DNA of 64,000 nucleotides from an uncultured Bacteroidales bacterium (GTDB lineage: Bacteria; Bacteroidota; Bacteroidia; Bacteroidales; UBA932), in NCBI GenBank assembly GCA_900316795.1, contig ONEF01000005.1, positions 1 to 64,000 on the forward strand, written 5' to 3'. The position numbers and the translations under genes were made by a program. Within the stretch, counting starts at the first letter, position 1, and the number at the start of each line of letters is the position of its first letter. Shown here piece after piece: positions 14,857 through 23,715 of this stretch. The notes beneath the pieces were generated by a model, which was not told the origin of the DNA, did no database searches, and saw nothing but the letters and a program-made list of their open reading frames with translations.

Positions 14857-17493
14857 CTAGAAGCTGAATTCAAATCCGAAGTTGATGGCGGCGTGGTGCT
14901 TGTTGCGGACTTTGACACCGTCAACAATCCTGTTGCGGTGTGTCATCCTCCAGAAGCAGTCCACGCGGAATACCCTGAAGATGTTGGTTATGCCAACGCC
15001 CATTTCCACATACGGTTTGCGCAGGGAGCTCATGCCTTCAGGGAAGAGCATACGGGCTTCCATACCTTCATATTTTTCCCCGACACCGGTGCCTGGAACA
15101 GGGCTGAGCGGGTTGCCTATCTTTCCGTCTGTGATGCCGTTGTTTACCTTGGAAAGTGTGCCGTATCCGGCTTTGAGCGTAAAGACCTCTCTCCACTGGA
15201 GCCTCTTCATGAGAGGAATCTTGCCCAGGAAGAAGCCTTTGAAGTTATGTTCGTAGAAGAGGGTGGTCCAGGTATCTGACGCAAACTCATAGAAATCCAT
15301 GCAGGCGAAAGAGCTCTTGTCCAGGAAGTATGTTCCGTTTCCTTCGTGGAGCTTGAGGAAAGGGTATGGTACCTTGCCTATGATCTTGCCGCCGGTCAGG
15401 TGGAACTTGGAGGTTCCGAACGGGGGAAGCGGCAGAGTGTAATCCACGGTGGCCTCTGCCCTGAAGAATCCGAAGTCATTGTCAGAAAGTCCTTTGGCGG
15501 CGCCTATGAGGTCTATAGTAATTACCGGATAATGGGTGAGGACATAAATCTTGTCAAAGGTTCCCCTTGTAACGGTCTCGTCCCAGGAGAAGCGGGCCGT
15601 GTAGTGCAGCTGGCTTGCAGACACGCTTGTTATGTGTGTGCTGTCCGGGGAGAACATCGGCACGTAGCGGTTGGAGTAAATTCTCCGTGTCTCCAGTCCT
15701 ATGCTGTTGTTGAAGCCCTCGTTCCACTCGTGTATATAGCTTATGGAATAGTCGTTTACCGGGCTGATTCTCTCGCTGTTGCCTTTGTTGAGCAACGAGG
15801 ACATGATGTTGCCCTCGGTCAGCGCGTCCGTGCCTCTTCCCATCTGGACCATATCCCTGCTGGCGCTTGCCACGAGCTTTCTGGTAGGCATGTTGCTGAA
15901 CATGTATTCAGCCATGATCTTGCCCTTGAACTTGTGGTCTTTGGTTCCGTAGGCTATGTGGCCGGAGAGCCTGAGCTTCTTGCTGAAGTCTTCCGTGGTG
16001 CGTCCGCCGAACTGGAACCTGGCGCCTTCCAGGTTGTTGAAGCTGAACAGTTTGAAATATGGTCCAACTCCAAAGTACTTGTAGTTGTAATAGCCGTTTA
16101 CAAAGGTGTTTACTATAGTGTAAATGTTGCGGTACAGCGGAACGTTCTTTATGGAATCCACCATCTTGTAGATGTTGCTTTCCTTTTCGCTGAGGGCGTA
16201 AGGGCGGTTCTGCTGCCAGTAAGCCTCGTCGTTTACCAGAGTATCGCTGGACATTATCACGCTGCTCATCAGGCGGGCCACGCTGTCCGGCATCGGAGTG
16301 TCAAACCGTGGATCGATATAGTCGCACTGCCTTCTGCCGAGGAAAGACATCAGCTTGGAGGAATCTCTCATTGTGACGGAGAAGTCTGCATACATCTTGT
16401 CCTGCTTGAAGAACCACAGGGAATCCTTGCCCTCGTAAGAGCCTTTGCCTCCTACGATCTGGTATTCAGAGTCCAGAACAAGGTCTCTTATCCAGTTGAC
16501 GTTTGAGCCTTTCTTGAGCTTCACGTGGATTTCCCTTACGGCCCAATCCTGGGCATCCACTCTCATTTCTCCGTCAAAGGTCGGCGATGAAACAAGTTTA
16601 GCGGGGTGGAAACGTATCTGGTAGGTTTTTCTTCCGTCAATATTGAGGCTGTCTATCAGGAAATAGTCATAGAACACGTTAGGGCCTTTGACAGGAGATG
16701 GAATCTGTATGTCAAAGAGGTTGATGAAATCGTCATAGAAGTTGGTGCGGATGTGCATGTTGCCGGTGAACTGGGCGAACGTGGCTTCATCCTTGACTCC
16801 TGAAATGCGGCTTGCCTTGATGACTTCCTTGGACATGGTCGGGTCTTTCTGTTTGTAGAACATGGAGTTGTTCTCCGATATCATTATCGGCAGATAAGGC
16901 TTTCCTGAAACAACGGAAGTGTCCATATAGTCGAACACGAATCCGAAGTTCTTCCTAAGAAGCTTGTTCTTGATCTGGGTGTCGGCATTGACCAGGTCCA
17001 GTTCCATCTTGGTGTACAGGCGGCACTGGTAGCGGTCTCTTTCTTCCGGGTTGTTGTATTTCTTGTTCTTCTCTATGTTGGAGAGAATCCATCTGATGTA
17101 GCGGTAGTCAGGCTTGACCACAATCTTGCTCAAAAGGTTTTCCTCCAGCTTCAGCTGGAAGTCCAGCTGGTTGAAGGCTCCCGGCTTGATTTTCTTTTCC
17201 TGGGGGATGTAGCTGACATATTCCACCCTGAGCAGATCTACATCCAGATTCCTGGTCTCCAGGGTGTAATAACCGTCATCATCTGTGGATACTCCTATGG
17301 AAGTACCTTTGAAAAACACGTTGGCATAAGGGAGAGGGTCTCCGGTTTCAGAATCGGTGACACGCCCTTTTATTCTTGTACTCTGCGAATATGAAACGGT
17401 GGACAGCAGGCAGCAAAACAATACGGCAGTCAGGGCCAAGAATCGCCGAGGCGTTGAGAAACCGTGTCTTTTACGAATGCGTTCCAATTTCAA
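14857..17493 (-). CDS. DUF5686 outer-membrane protein with carboxypeptidase-regulatory-like domain
   Basis: 878 residues. A signal peptide (about 15-37) is followed by a carboxypeptidase-regulatory-like beta sandwich at ~40-115 (RIKGRVTDSETGDPLPYANV). The DUF5686 region then runs through IRWILSNIEKNKKYNNPEER, and a C-terminal region ends in NFGFEFSF, with a terminal Phe as in barrel proteins. The family resembles TonB-dependent receptors without a plug; its substrate is unknown. It follows the LolA-like gene by 18 bases and so is likely in the lipid/export operon. Confidence 0.85.
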   Translation of the reverse strand: MKLERIRKRHGFSTPRRFLALTAVLFCCLLSTVSYSQSTRIKGRVTDSETGDPLPYANVFFKGTSIGVSTDDDGYYTLETRNLDVDLLRVEYVSYIPQEKKIKPGAFNQLDFQLKLEENLLSKIVVKPDYRYIRWILSNIEKNKKYNNPEERDRYQCRLYTKMELDLVNADTQIKNKLLRKNFGFVFDYMDTSVVSGKPYLPIMISENNSMFYKQKDPTMSKEVIKASRISGVKDEATFAQFTGNMHIRTNFYDDFINLFDIQIPSPVKGPNVFYDYFLIDSLNIDGRKTYQIRFHPAKLVSSPTFDGEMRVDAQDWAVREIHVKLKKGSNVNWIRDLVLDSEYQIVGGKGSYEGKDSLWFFKQDKMYADFSVTMRDSSKLMSFLGRRQCDYIDPRFDTPMPDSVARLMSSVIMSSDTLVNDEAYWQQNRPYALSEKESNIYKMVDSIKNVPLYRNIYTIVNTFVNGYYNYKYFGVGPYFKLFSFNNLEGARFQFGGRTTEDFSKKLRLSGHIAYGTKDHKFKGKIMAEYMFSNMPTRKLVASASRDMVQMGRGTDALTEGNIMSSLLNKGNSERISPVNDYSISYIHEWNEGFNNSIGLETRRIYSNRYVPMFSPDSTHITSVSASQLHYTARFSWDETVTRGTFDKIYVLTHYPVITIDLIGAAKGLSDNDFGFFRAEATVDYTLPLPPFGTSKFHLTGGKIIGKVPYPFLKLHEGNGTYFLDKSSFACMDFYEFASDTWTTLFYEHNFKGFFLGKIPLMKRLQWREVFTLKAGYGTLSKVNNGITDGKIGNPLSPVPGTGVGEKYEGMEARMLFPEGMSSLRKPYVEMGVGITNIFRVFRVDCFWRMTHRNRIVDGVKVRNKHHAAINFGFEFSF

Positions 17494-17511
17494 ATGTCAT
17501 TTTTGCTGAGC

Positions 17512-18189
17512 CTAGTAATTGAACATGTCATTTGAGATGACGCCGTTGAACTCTTTGTCAAGAGTGTTGTATGTGGTTGTGTTTCCGTTTTTTTCCTCAA
17601 GTTTGAGTATGCACAGAGACATGTCTTTCTTGCTGTATGAAGCCTCGAGGTGGTTCCACCGTCCCTTGGTGTTCTTGGCTACGTCTATGTCAAAAACATA
17701 GTATTTGTCCGTAACCTTCATGTTGACTTCCGACTTGTTTACCTTGGCTGCCTCGTTCACCTGGCCCTTTATGCAGAAGAGAAGCGTCTGCTGGAGGAGC
17801 TTCATGTTGTGGTCGCTCTTGGTGTTGAAGACATTTCTGGCTCCACCGTTTATCTGCACGACTTTGTCTCCATTGATAATCAGCTGACTTCCCTTTTCCT
17901 TTCCGCTGGCCTTATGGTTGGTGAACTGCATCTTCATCTGGTTGTTTTCCCTGACAAAGTACATGGTGCCCTGGATGGTTACGTTCTTCTTCATGCCCTT
18001 CATGGTTTTCACTTGGGTGCAGGAAGAGACGATGGTCTTGTAGGCCTCGTTCTTTTTCTGGATGTCTGCCAGAGTCTTTTCCTTGCTCTGCGACCAGGAA
18101 GGAACAGAGGCAAATATCCCGAAAGCAAAAACAAGCACAGCGAGGACTCTCAGCTGTATTTTCTTGTGGTCAAAATAATTTCTTTTCAT
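17512..18189 (-). CDS. LolA-like periplasmic lipoprotein carrier
   Basis: 225 residues with a signal peptide (about 1-34, ending PSWSQ). The mature part follows the LolA-type layout: GTMYFVRENNQMKMQF (beta strands lining the lipid cavity), QLIINGDKVVQING and, near the end, LEASYSKKDMSLCILKLEEK. Such proteins carry lipids or lipoproteins between membranes; versions inside aryl-polyene and flexirubin clusters are known. Its place next to an MMPL exporter suggests a dedicated carrier rather than the general LolA. Confidence 0.75.
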   Translation of the reverse strand: MKRNYFDHKKIQLRVLAVLVFAFGIFASVPSWSQSKEKTLADIQKKNEAYKTIVSSCTQVKTMKGMKKNVTIQGTMYFVRENNQMKMQFTNHKASGKEKGSQLIINGDKVVQINGGARNVFNTKSDHNMKLLQQTLLFCIKGQVNEAAKVNKSEVNMKVTDKYYVFDIDVAKNTKGRWNHLEASYSKKDMSLCILKLEEKNGNTTTYNTLDKEFNGVISNDMFNY

Positions 18190-18196
18190 AACGGTG

Positions 18197-18204
18197 CAAA
18201 TTTA
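18197..18204 (-). promoter_or_regulatory. possible internal promoter for the LolA-like gene
   Basis: Minus-strand TAAATTTG matches TAnnTTTG and sits over the end of the upstream oxidoreductase gene, seven bases before the ATG at 18189. Confidence 0.35.
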
Positions 18205-19701
18205 CTCCAAAAAAGATACCAACGGCTCTCTCCCTAAAATTTCCGAGCAGGTCATCAGCGATGTGATGGACACTCCCAGAACTCCGTGCAGGTTGAGGTT
18301 CTGCCCTGTGAAGAACAGGTTGGGAACTGGTGTCTTGGGAGCCAATAATGTTTTTATCAGGTTGTTGCAGTCTTTTCTTATGCCGTAAGCCGTGCCTTGT
18401 ATGGCTCCGGTGTAGAACTGGTAAGTGAGCGGTGTGCTGGTATAGGTTTTCAGTATGGAATCTTTGAGGTTTGGAATAACGGAGCAAGCCATTCTGATGC
18501 ACTCCTCCGCCATCTTGGCCTTGTATTCCTTATAGCTTTGAGGGCGGGTTGCGGGAGTGGTGTCTTTCCACTGCTTGACCATTGCAAAGCTCATTGGAGC
18601 CAGAATGTCCAGGTGAGTTGCAAATCGGCCTTCATCCTGAGGAACTTGCTGGCTGACAAGCACTCCTTTGATCTTGCCCTGGTCTGCCAGAGATGAAATG
18701 TCCCATACAGTTTCAACATCTGGACTGTAGCAATAGAAGTTACGGTTGAAGTAGGGCACCTTACCTTCTTTGAGCAGGATGTTTACGGTGAAAAATCCGT
18801 AAGTCTGTTCCAGTTTTTCTATCCGGTGGCGGAAAACGGGTCTGATGCAGCTGCTCTCCTTGACAAGCTGCAGTGTCAGTTGCGGGCTGAGGTTGGAAAT
18901 GAATGTGTCTGCGTAGATCTTCTCTCTCTCTCCGTCTTTCCGGTTTACCAGGATGTGCTCGATTTTTCCGTTTTTCTCAACGATTTCCACGGCTTCGGTC
19001 GAAGTGTAAACCTCTCCTCCAAAGGACTTTATGCCTTTTATAAGTGTCTCGGCGATAAGGGACCCGCTGCCTTTGAGCCTCCATGCGCTCTGGATGTAGG
19101 AGCTGTTTATCTGGGCGAAGGTGTAGAGCGGAAGTGTCTCTTTCTTCAGCTCCAGTTTGAGGGAATTGCCGCTGAGGACGTTTATCAGACAAGGATCCCG
19201 GAAACTGTTCTGCAGGAAATCCCAGGCATTCTTGGACAGGAGCTTGTTGACAGAAAAAAAGCCGTCTCCGGGTTTTATGAGCGGGTCTGTGATTTTGCTT
19301 CCCACATCCTGCAGGAAGGAAGAATAGTCTCTTATCTGCTTTTCCTGATGAGGGAACAGCCTTGAAATGCCGTCTGCAAACCCTTCATATCCGTTGGGCA
19401 GGATATAGCTTTTGCCCTTGAGCACAATCTCGTCAAATCCGTCAGTATCAAGTTGGTGCCAAGGAAGTTCCATAAGGCCGAAATACCTGAACAGTTTCTC
19501 CAGAATCTGCCCGCGGCCCAAAGCTCCGACATAATGGAAGCCGGTATCGAATTCTTTCCCGCCACGGCGGAAACTCTGAAGGCATCCTCCGGGAACTCCG
19601 TTCTTCTCCACCACGCATACTTTCTTTCCGTTTTTGGCAAGTATGTATGCGCACTGGAGACCTCCCAGGCCGCTGCCGAGTATGACGGCGTCAAATGTCA
19701 T
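18202..19701 (-). CDS. FAD-dependent oxidoreductase, phytoene-desaturase-like
   Basis: 499 residues. The N-terminal Rossmann motif (ILGSGLGGLQCAYILAKNGK, then VVEKNGVPGG) binds FAD. FDTGFHYVGAL and a C-terminal GQNLNLHGVLGVSITSLM complete the pattern of the CrtI/retinol-saturase superfamily. These enzymes desaturate, saturate or isomerise polyunsaturated or isoprenoid chains. In this operon it may act on the acyl product. It overlaps the exporter gene by four bases. Confidence 0.8.
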   Translation of the reverse strand: MTFDAVILGSGLGGLQCAYILAKNGKKVCVVEKNGVPGGCLQSFRRGGKEFDTGFHYVGALGRGQILEKLFRYFGLMELPWHQLDTDGFDEIVLKGKSYILPNGYEGFADGISRLFPHQEKQIRDYSSFLQDVGSKITDPLIKPGDGFFSVNKLLSKNAWDFLQNSFRDPCLINVLSGNSLKLELKKETLPLYTFAQINSSYIQSAWRLKGSGSLIAETLIKGIKSFGGEVYTSTEAVEIVEKNGKIEHILVNRKDGEREKIYADTFISNLSPQLTLQLVKESSCIRPVFRHRIEKLEQTYGFFTVNILLKEGKVPYFNRNFYCYSPDVETVWDISSLADQGKIKGVLVSQQVPQDEGRFATHLDILAPMSFAMVKQWKDTTPATRPQSYKEYKAKMAEECIRMACSVIPNLKDSILKTYTSTPLTYQFYTGAIQGTAYGIRKDCNNLIKTLLAPKTPVPNLFFTGQNLNLHGVLGVSITSLMTCSEILGREPLVSFLE

Positions 19702-22217
19702 CTGTTGTTGCGCTTAGCCCTGAAAGCCTCCCACTTGTAGTAAAGGTAAGGTTGCAGGGTGAAAGTGATGAGGATGGTGGAGACCATTCCGGCCAAAGTG
19801 GAAAGACCTATGGAAGACAAGGCTGGGTGTACTGCAAGAAGCAGGGATGATACCGCCAGGATCAGCATCACTGCCGAGAAGAATATGGCGCTGCGGTGGT
19901 ATCTGAGAAGCTCCGTCTGGCTCTTGCCTTTGATGAGGCCGTCCATTACGAATATGCTGTAGTCCACTCCCATTCCGAAAATGAACGTGGAGATGACCAT
20001 GTTTATCAGGTTGAACTCCATGTTGAACAGTTTCATGAATCCAAGGACCAGGAACCAGCTCATGAACATCGGGAGGAAAGCTATTATGGCATGCACCACG
20101 TTCCTTAAGGCCAGGAGCAGTATCACCAGAACGAACAGGGAAGATATAAGAAGTACGGTATTGAAATCGTGCTCCATAATCTCCAGCATATCAGTTGTGT
20201 AGAACAATGGGTCTATCACAATCAGGCCGGAAGCCAGGGTTTTGTCCTCCCCTTGTCCGCCCTTGGCGAGAATCTCTGAAGCCTTCCAGAGAGCAAGGCT
20301 GTCCTTGTGCTTTATGGTTGTCAGGACAAGGTAGGTTCCGTCCTCGTTCTTCTCCATGAAGTTGCCAATGATTTCTTCCGGAATGACACCGCTTCCGAAG
20401 ACATCCACCGGTTCATATTGTTTGTCCAGGGCCTCGTAGAAGCTGTCGAACATTTCCTTCTCAAATCCGTTTCTTTCAGCGGCAGCTGCGGTAAGGGCCT
20501 TTACCTTTGATTTCTTTTCAGGAGTGAAATAATTGTTCCATTCCTCTATCTGCTTGTTCTGCTGTCCGGATGTAAGAAGCAGAGAAGAAAGGTTGTTGAA
20601 CGCCGACAGTTTGCCCTCGTCTTTGAGAATCTGGCATTGGTCGGCAAGCATCTGGTTGAGGGCTAGAGCACTGTCAAGATTCTTGGAATGGACGGCTATA
20701 TACTTGCTCTGAAGCCCCTGCTGAGTTTTTTCCGTATAGAGGTTTTCCGCCTCGGTCAGCCGAGGTGAACTGTAGGATAGATGAGACAGGTCAGTGTCAA
20801 AGTTGGCCTGTCCGCGAGTGAATACCACGCTGAGGACAAACAGTATGATAACCAGCACAATGAGCCAAGTATGCCTGTAGTACGGCTTTGTGGTGATCTT
20901 CTCTATTGAGGCAAAAGCTTTGTCGTTTTTCTTTCCCGTGGTGCTCTTGAAGAACTGAGGCAGGAAGAATATGGCGGCAATGGTGGTACCAACCATCACG
21001 AAAGAGGCCATGATGCCGAAATCTCGGAGCAAAGCTGACTTTGTGAAAATCAGGCCCAAGAGAGAACCTACGGTGGTGATGCAACCAAGGGTTACGGGTT
21101 TTGCCTGGTCTTTGATAACCTGCTCTACATCACCCACATACTTGTGGTGTGTGATGATATGGATGCAGTAGCTCAGGGCCACTCCGATGACTATACATCC
21201 GATTCCCAGGGCTATGAAGGACATCTGCCCCTGTATCAGGTAAACGGCGGCAATCGCCATTACCACTCCCCACAGAAGAGGCATCAGCAGGTAGAACACG
21301 GTGTCCTTTGTCCTGAAGCAGAACCCTATGATGAGGATTATCAGTATCATCGCGATTGAAACCGTGATGACCAGATCCTTCTTGATTCTCTTGGATGTGT
21401 AAACGCTCTTGGCTGATTTTCCGCTTATGAGAACCTCCACGCCTGACTGCTCTTCCAATTGCCGGCCCTCTTCTTCAATCAGGTCTATGAGCCTGGAACC
21501 GGCCTTGCTGTCCATTGCCCTGAAGGCAGGGGAAATGAATACCAGGGCTGTGGTGCTGTCTGAGGAGAATAGATGGAAGTCTGTCAAGGTCAGTGAGCCT
21601 TCGCTCTTGCTGGCTGAACCTCCTGACATGTCAGCGGAAGAAGCAATGTTCTTCATCGCGATATTCCTGAAGGCCAGAGGGTCTTTGCAGACGATGTCAT
21701 ACATCATGCCGGAAGCGTCGTCTTCCAGCAGATCCATATTCTCCCTCATCAGGGAATCCATACTGGCGGTATTGAGCATCTTGTCCAGCTGAGGATAGAA
21801 CGTGCTGTCCAGAAAACAAGGGGCGTTGTCCAGAATCAAGGCGGCCCCATCCCCCAGGATGGAAGGATCCACCTTATAGAGAATGCCTTCTATGTCTGAA
21901 TACTTGTCGTGTGCCAGAAGAGAATCGCAGAGACGGCTGGCAGCAGGGATAAGAGTATCCAGCATGTCTTGTTTAGGCATGCTTGGATCCTTTACCCTAA
22001 GTTCCACGAATATCTTGTCCTTGACCTTGAGTTTGTCAAAGACAAATCTTACGCCGCTGTTACCTTCTGTTGCCGGAAGAAGCTTGGTGATGTCTTCTTC
22101 ATAATACATCCTGTTGGCCAGATAGGCCATAACCAGAAAACTTCCAAGCAGGATAAGGTAGAAAACGCTCTTGTGGCTTTTGAAAAAGCGATATACGGCC
22201 AGAGCAAGCTTGGTCAT
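19698..22217 (-). CDS. MMPL/RND-family lipid exporter
   Basis: 839 residues in the two-fold RND layout. A first helix (about 17-34) is followed by a periplasmic domain. A helix bundle at ~275-420 includes the GCITTVGSLLGLIFTK segment, then a helix near 450, a second periplasmic domain and a second bundle at ~690-825 (FIFGMGVDYSIFVMDGLIKG). It has the D-x-x-IF-type signature of MMPL transporters. These export lipids or polyketides by proton motive force. Its stop overlaps the FAD enzyme start. Confidence 0.85.
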   Translation of the reverse strand: MTKLALAVYRFFKSHKSVFYLILLGSFLVMAYLANRMYYEEDITKLLPATEGNSGVRFVFDKLKVKDKIFVELRVKDPSMPKQDMLDTLIPAASRLCDSLLAHDKYSDIEGILYKVDPSILGDGAALILDNAPCFLDSTFYPQLDKMLNTASMDSLMRENMDLLEDDASGMMYDIVCKDPLAFRNIAMKNIASSADMSGGSASKSEGSLTLTDFHLFSSDSTTALVFISPAFRAMDSKAGSRLIDLIEEEGRQLEEQSGVEVLISGKSAKSVYTSKRIKKDLVITVSIAMILIILIIGFCFRTKDTVFYLLMPLLWGVVMAIAAVYLIQGQMSFIALGIGCIVIGVALSYCIHIITHHKYVGDVEQVIKDQAKPVTLGCITTVGSLLGLIFTKSALLRDFGIMASFVMVGTTIAAIFFLPQFFKSTTGKKNDKAFASIEKITTKPYYRHTWLIVLVIILFVLSVVFTRGQANFDTDLSHLSYSSPRLTEAENLYTEKTQQGLQSKYIAVHSKNLDSALALNQMLADQCQILKDEGKLSAFNNLSSLLLTSGQQNKQIEEWNNYFTPEKKSKVKALTAAAAERNGFEKEMFDSFYEALDKQYEPVDVFGSGVIPEEIIGNFMEKNEDGTYLVLTTIKHKDSLALWKASEILAKGGQGEDKTLASGLIVIDPLFYTTDMLEIMEHDFNTVLLISSLFVLVILLLALRNVVHAIIAFLPMFMSWFLVLGFMKLFNMEFNLINMVISTFIFGMGVDYSIFVMDGLIKGKSQTELLRYHRSAIFFSAVMLILAVSSLLLAVHPALSSIGLSTLAGMVSTILITFTLQPYLYYKWEAFRAKRNNR

Positions 22218-22466
22218 TTATTTTTCAGAAATTCTTTGGAACAGGAAATCGTAAAGCTGGCTGAATGTAGCAGTCTGGAGAAGGTCAGAGCCTTTGATCT
22301 TTATGTCAAAATTTTCCTCTATCAAAGCTACGAGATCTACCAGGGATAGGCTGTCCAGGTCAAGGGTCTTCTTGATGTCAGCCTCAGGTGTGATTTCTTC
22401 CTTGTCAACTTCAAATTCTTCTGCCAGGATATCAACAGCCTTGGCAATCATTTCTTCTTTAGTCAT
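22218..22466 (-). CDS. acyl carrier protein
   Basis: 82 residues. DLDSLSLVDLVALIEENF contains the serine (first S of the DSL motif) that carries phosphopantetheine, followed by the recognition helix. The end (TATFSQLYDFLF) differs from housekeeping AcpP, so this is a cluster-specific carrier. It abuts the exporter gene without a gap. Confidence 0.9.
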   Translation of the reverse strand: MTKEEMIAKAVDILAEEFEVDKEEITPEADIKKTLDLDSLSLVDLVALIEENFDIKIKGSDLLQTATFSQLYDFLFQRISEK

Positions 22467-22494
22467 ATTTTCAGGTTTTGTTTATCGTAGTGTC

Positions 22495-23715
22495 TTACAG
22501 GTTCTTGATTATTAGAGTAGAGTTCGTGCCTCCAAATCCGAACGAGTTGGAAAGGAAGCAGTCAAAATGCTTCTCGATTCTCTTTGCCGGAATATTCAGC
22601 TTTGCCGAGTCTTCATCCGGGGTCTCGAAGTTGAGGTTTGCACCCACGAAGCCGTTTTTCATCATCAGGGTGGAGTAGATCACTTCACTGGCACCCGCCA
22701 TCCACATTTCGTGTCCTGTCTGGCTCTTTGTGGATGTTACAGGTGGCATATTGTCTCCGAAAACCTGGTAGATTGCCTTGGCCTCGTTCTGGTCTCCTAC
22801 CATGGTGCTGGTGGCGTGGGCGTTGATGTAGCCTATATCTGAAATCTTCAGTTCAGAATGAGCGAGAGCCATTCTGAGACTTCTTGCCGGACCGTCCACG
22901 TTAGGCACTGAGATGTGGTCTCCGTTGGAAGAGAATCCGTATCCGAGTACCTCAGCGATGATAGGGGCACCTCTTCTTACTGCACTCTCGTAATCTTCCA
23001 GGATTACAGTTGCAGCTCCGCCGGAAGGAACAAGCCCGTCCCTGTTCTTGTCAAACGGACGGGAAGCTTTTTCGGGTTCGCTTTCTCTCTTGGAGAAGGC
23101 ACCGATACCGTCAAAACTGCATACGGAATAAGGATTGACTTCCTGCGCTCCGCCGCAGATGACCATATCCTGAAGGCCGTTCTGGATGAGCATGGAACCC
23201 CATCCGATAGCGTGGGAGCCGCTGGCGCAAGCTCCTGATACGGTGAGATTTATACCTTTAAGCTTGAAGATGCAGGAAAGGTTCATCGTGACGGTGGAGT
23301 TCATACTCTTGAAAATGCCGCCGCTACCTATCATCGAGGTGTCATTCTTGGCCCTCATGGCATCTACGCTGGCTACGACAGGTTCCGCACTGGAATCGTT
23401 TCCGTAAAGCAGACCTACCTCGTGACTGTCCAGATAATCCTGTTCAATCTTTGCGGCTTTGAGGGCATCTGCCGTTGCGCAGTATGCGTACAAAGCCTCT
23501 TCCGGCATATATACTCTCTGGTTGCGGCTCAATACACCTTTCAGGTTGGGAATTTCCAGATGTCCCGTCAGGGCTGACAGAAACCCCATTTCTTTTCTTA
23601 CGGGATCGAAAACGATGCCGCTTTTCCCGTTATAAAGGGAATCTCTCACCTCGTCCAAAGTCTTGCCAAGACAGGAGTAGATACCCATTCCTGTTATTAC
23701 AACTCTTCTCTTCAT
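22495..23715 (-). CDS. beta-ketoacyl-ACP synthase (KAS I/II type)
   Basis: 406 residues from the ATG at 23715, which overlaps the acyltransferase stop as ATGA. The Cys-His-His triad is present: VSGACASGSHAIGWG (nucleophile Cys), NAHATSTMVGDQNEAKA and SQTGHEMWMAGASEVIYS. A GFGGTNSTLI end is typical of FabF/FabB. It condenses acyl chains with malonyl-ACP, here presumably on the neighbouring carrier. No ketoreductase or dehydratase gene lies nearby, so those steps would come from elsewhere. Confidence 0.88.
   Translation of the reverse strand: MKRRVVITGMGIYSCLGKTLDEVRDSLYNGKSGIVFDPVRKEMGFLSALTGHLEIPNLKGVLSRNQRVYMPEEALYAYCATADALKAAKIEQDYLDSHEVGLLYGNDSSAEPVVASVDAMRAKNDTSMIGSGGIFKSMNSTVTMNLSCIFKLKGINLTVSGACASGSHAIGWGSMLIQNGLQDMVICGGAQEVNPYSVCSFDGIGAFSKRESEPEKASRPFDKNRDGLVPSGGAATVILEDYESAVRRGAPIIAEVLGYGFSSNGDHISVPNVDGPARSLRMALAHSELKISDIGYINAHATSTMVGDQNEAKAIYQVFGDNMPPVTSTKSQTGHEMWMAGASEVIYSTLMMKNGFVGANLNFETPDEDSAKLNIPAKRIEKHFDCFLSNSFGFGGTNSTLIIKNL

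Noticed and set aside
14805-14927. N-terminal extension of the M20 dipeptidase
   Set aside because: It overlaps the end of the DUF5686 gene and is unlike M20 N-termini.
15346-16506. 386-codon open frame opposite the DUF5686 gene
   Set aside because: It lies wholly antisense to a gene with clear domain structure and shows no recognisable protein pattern; a shadow of GC-rich codon use.
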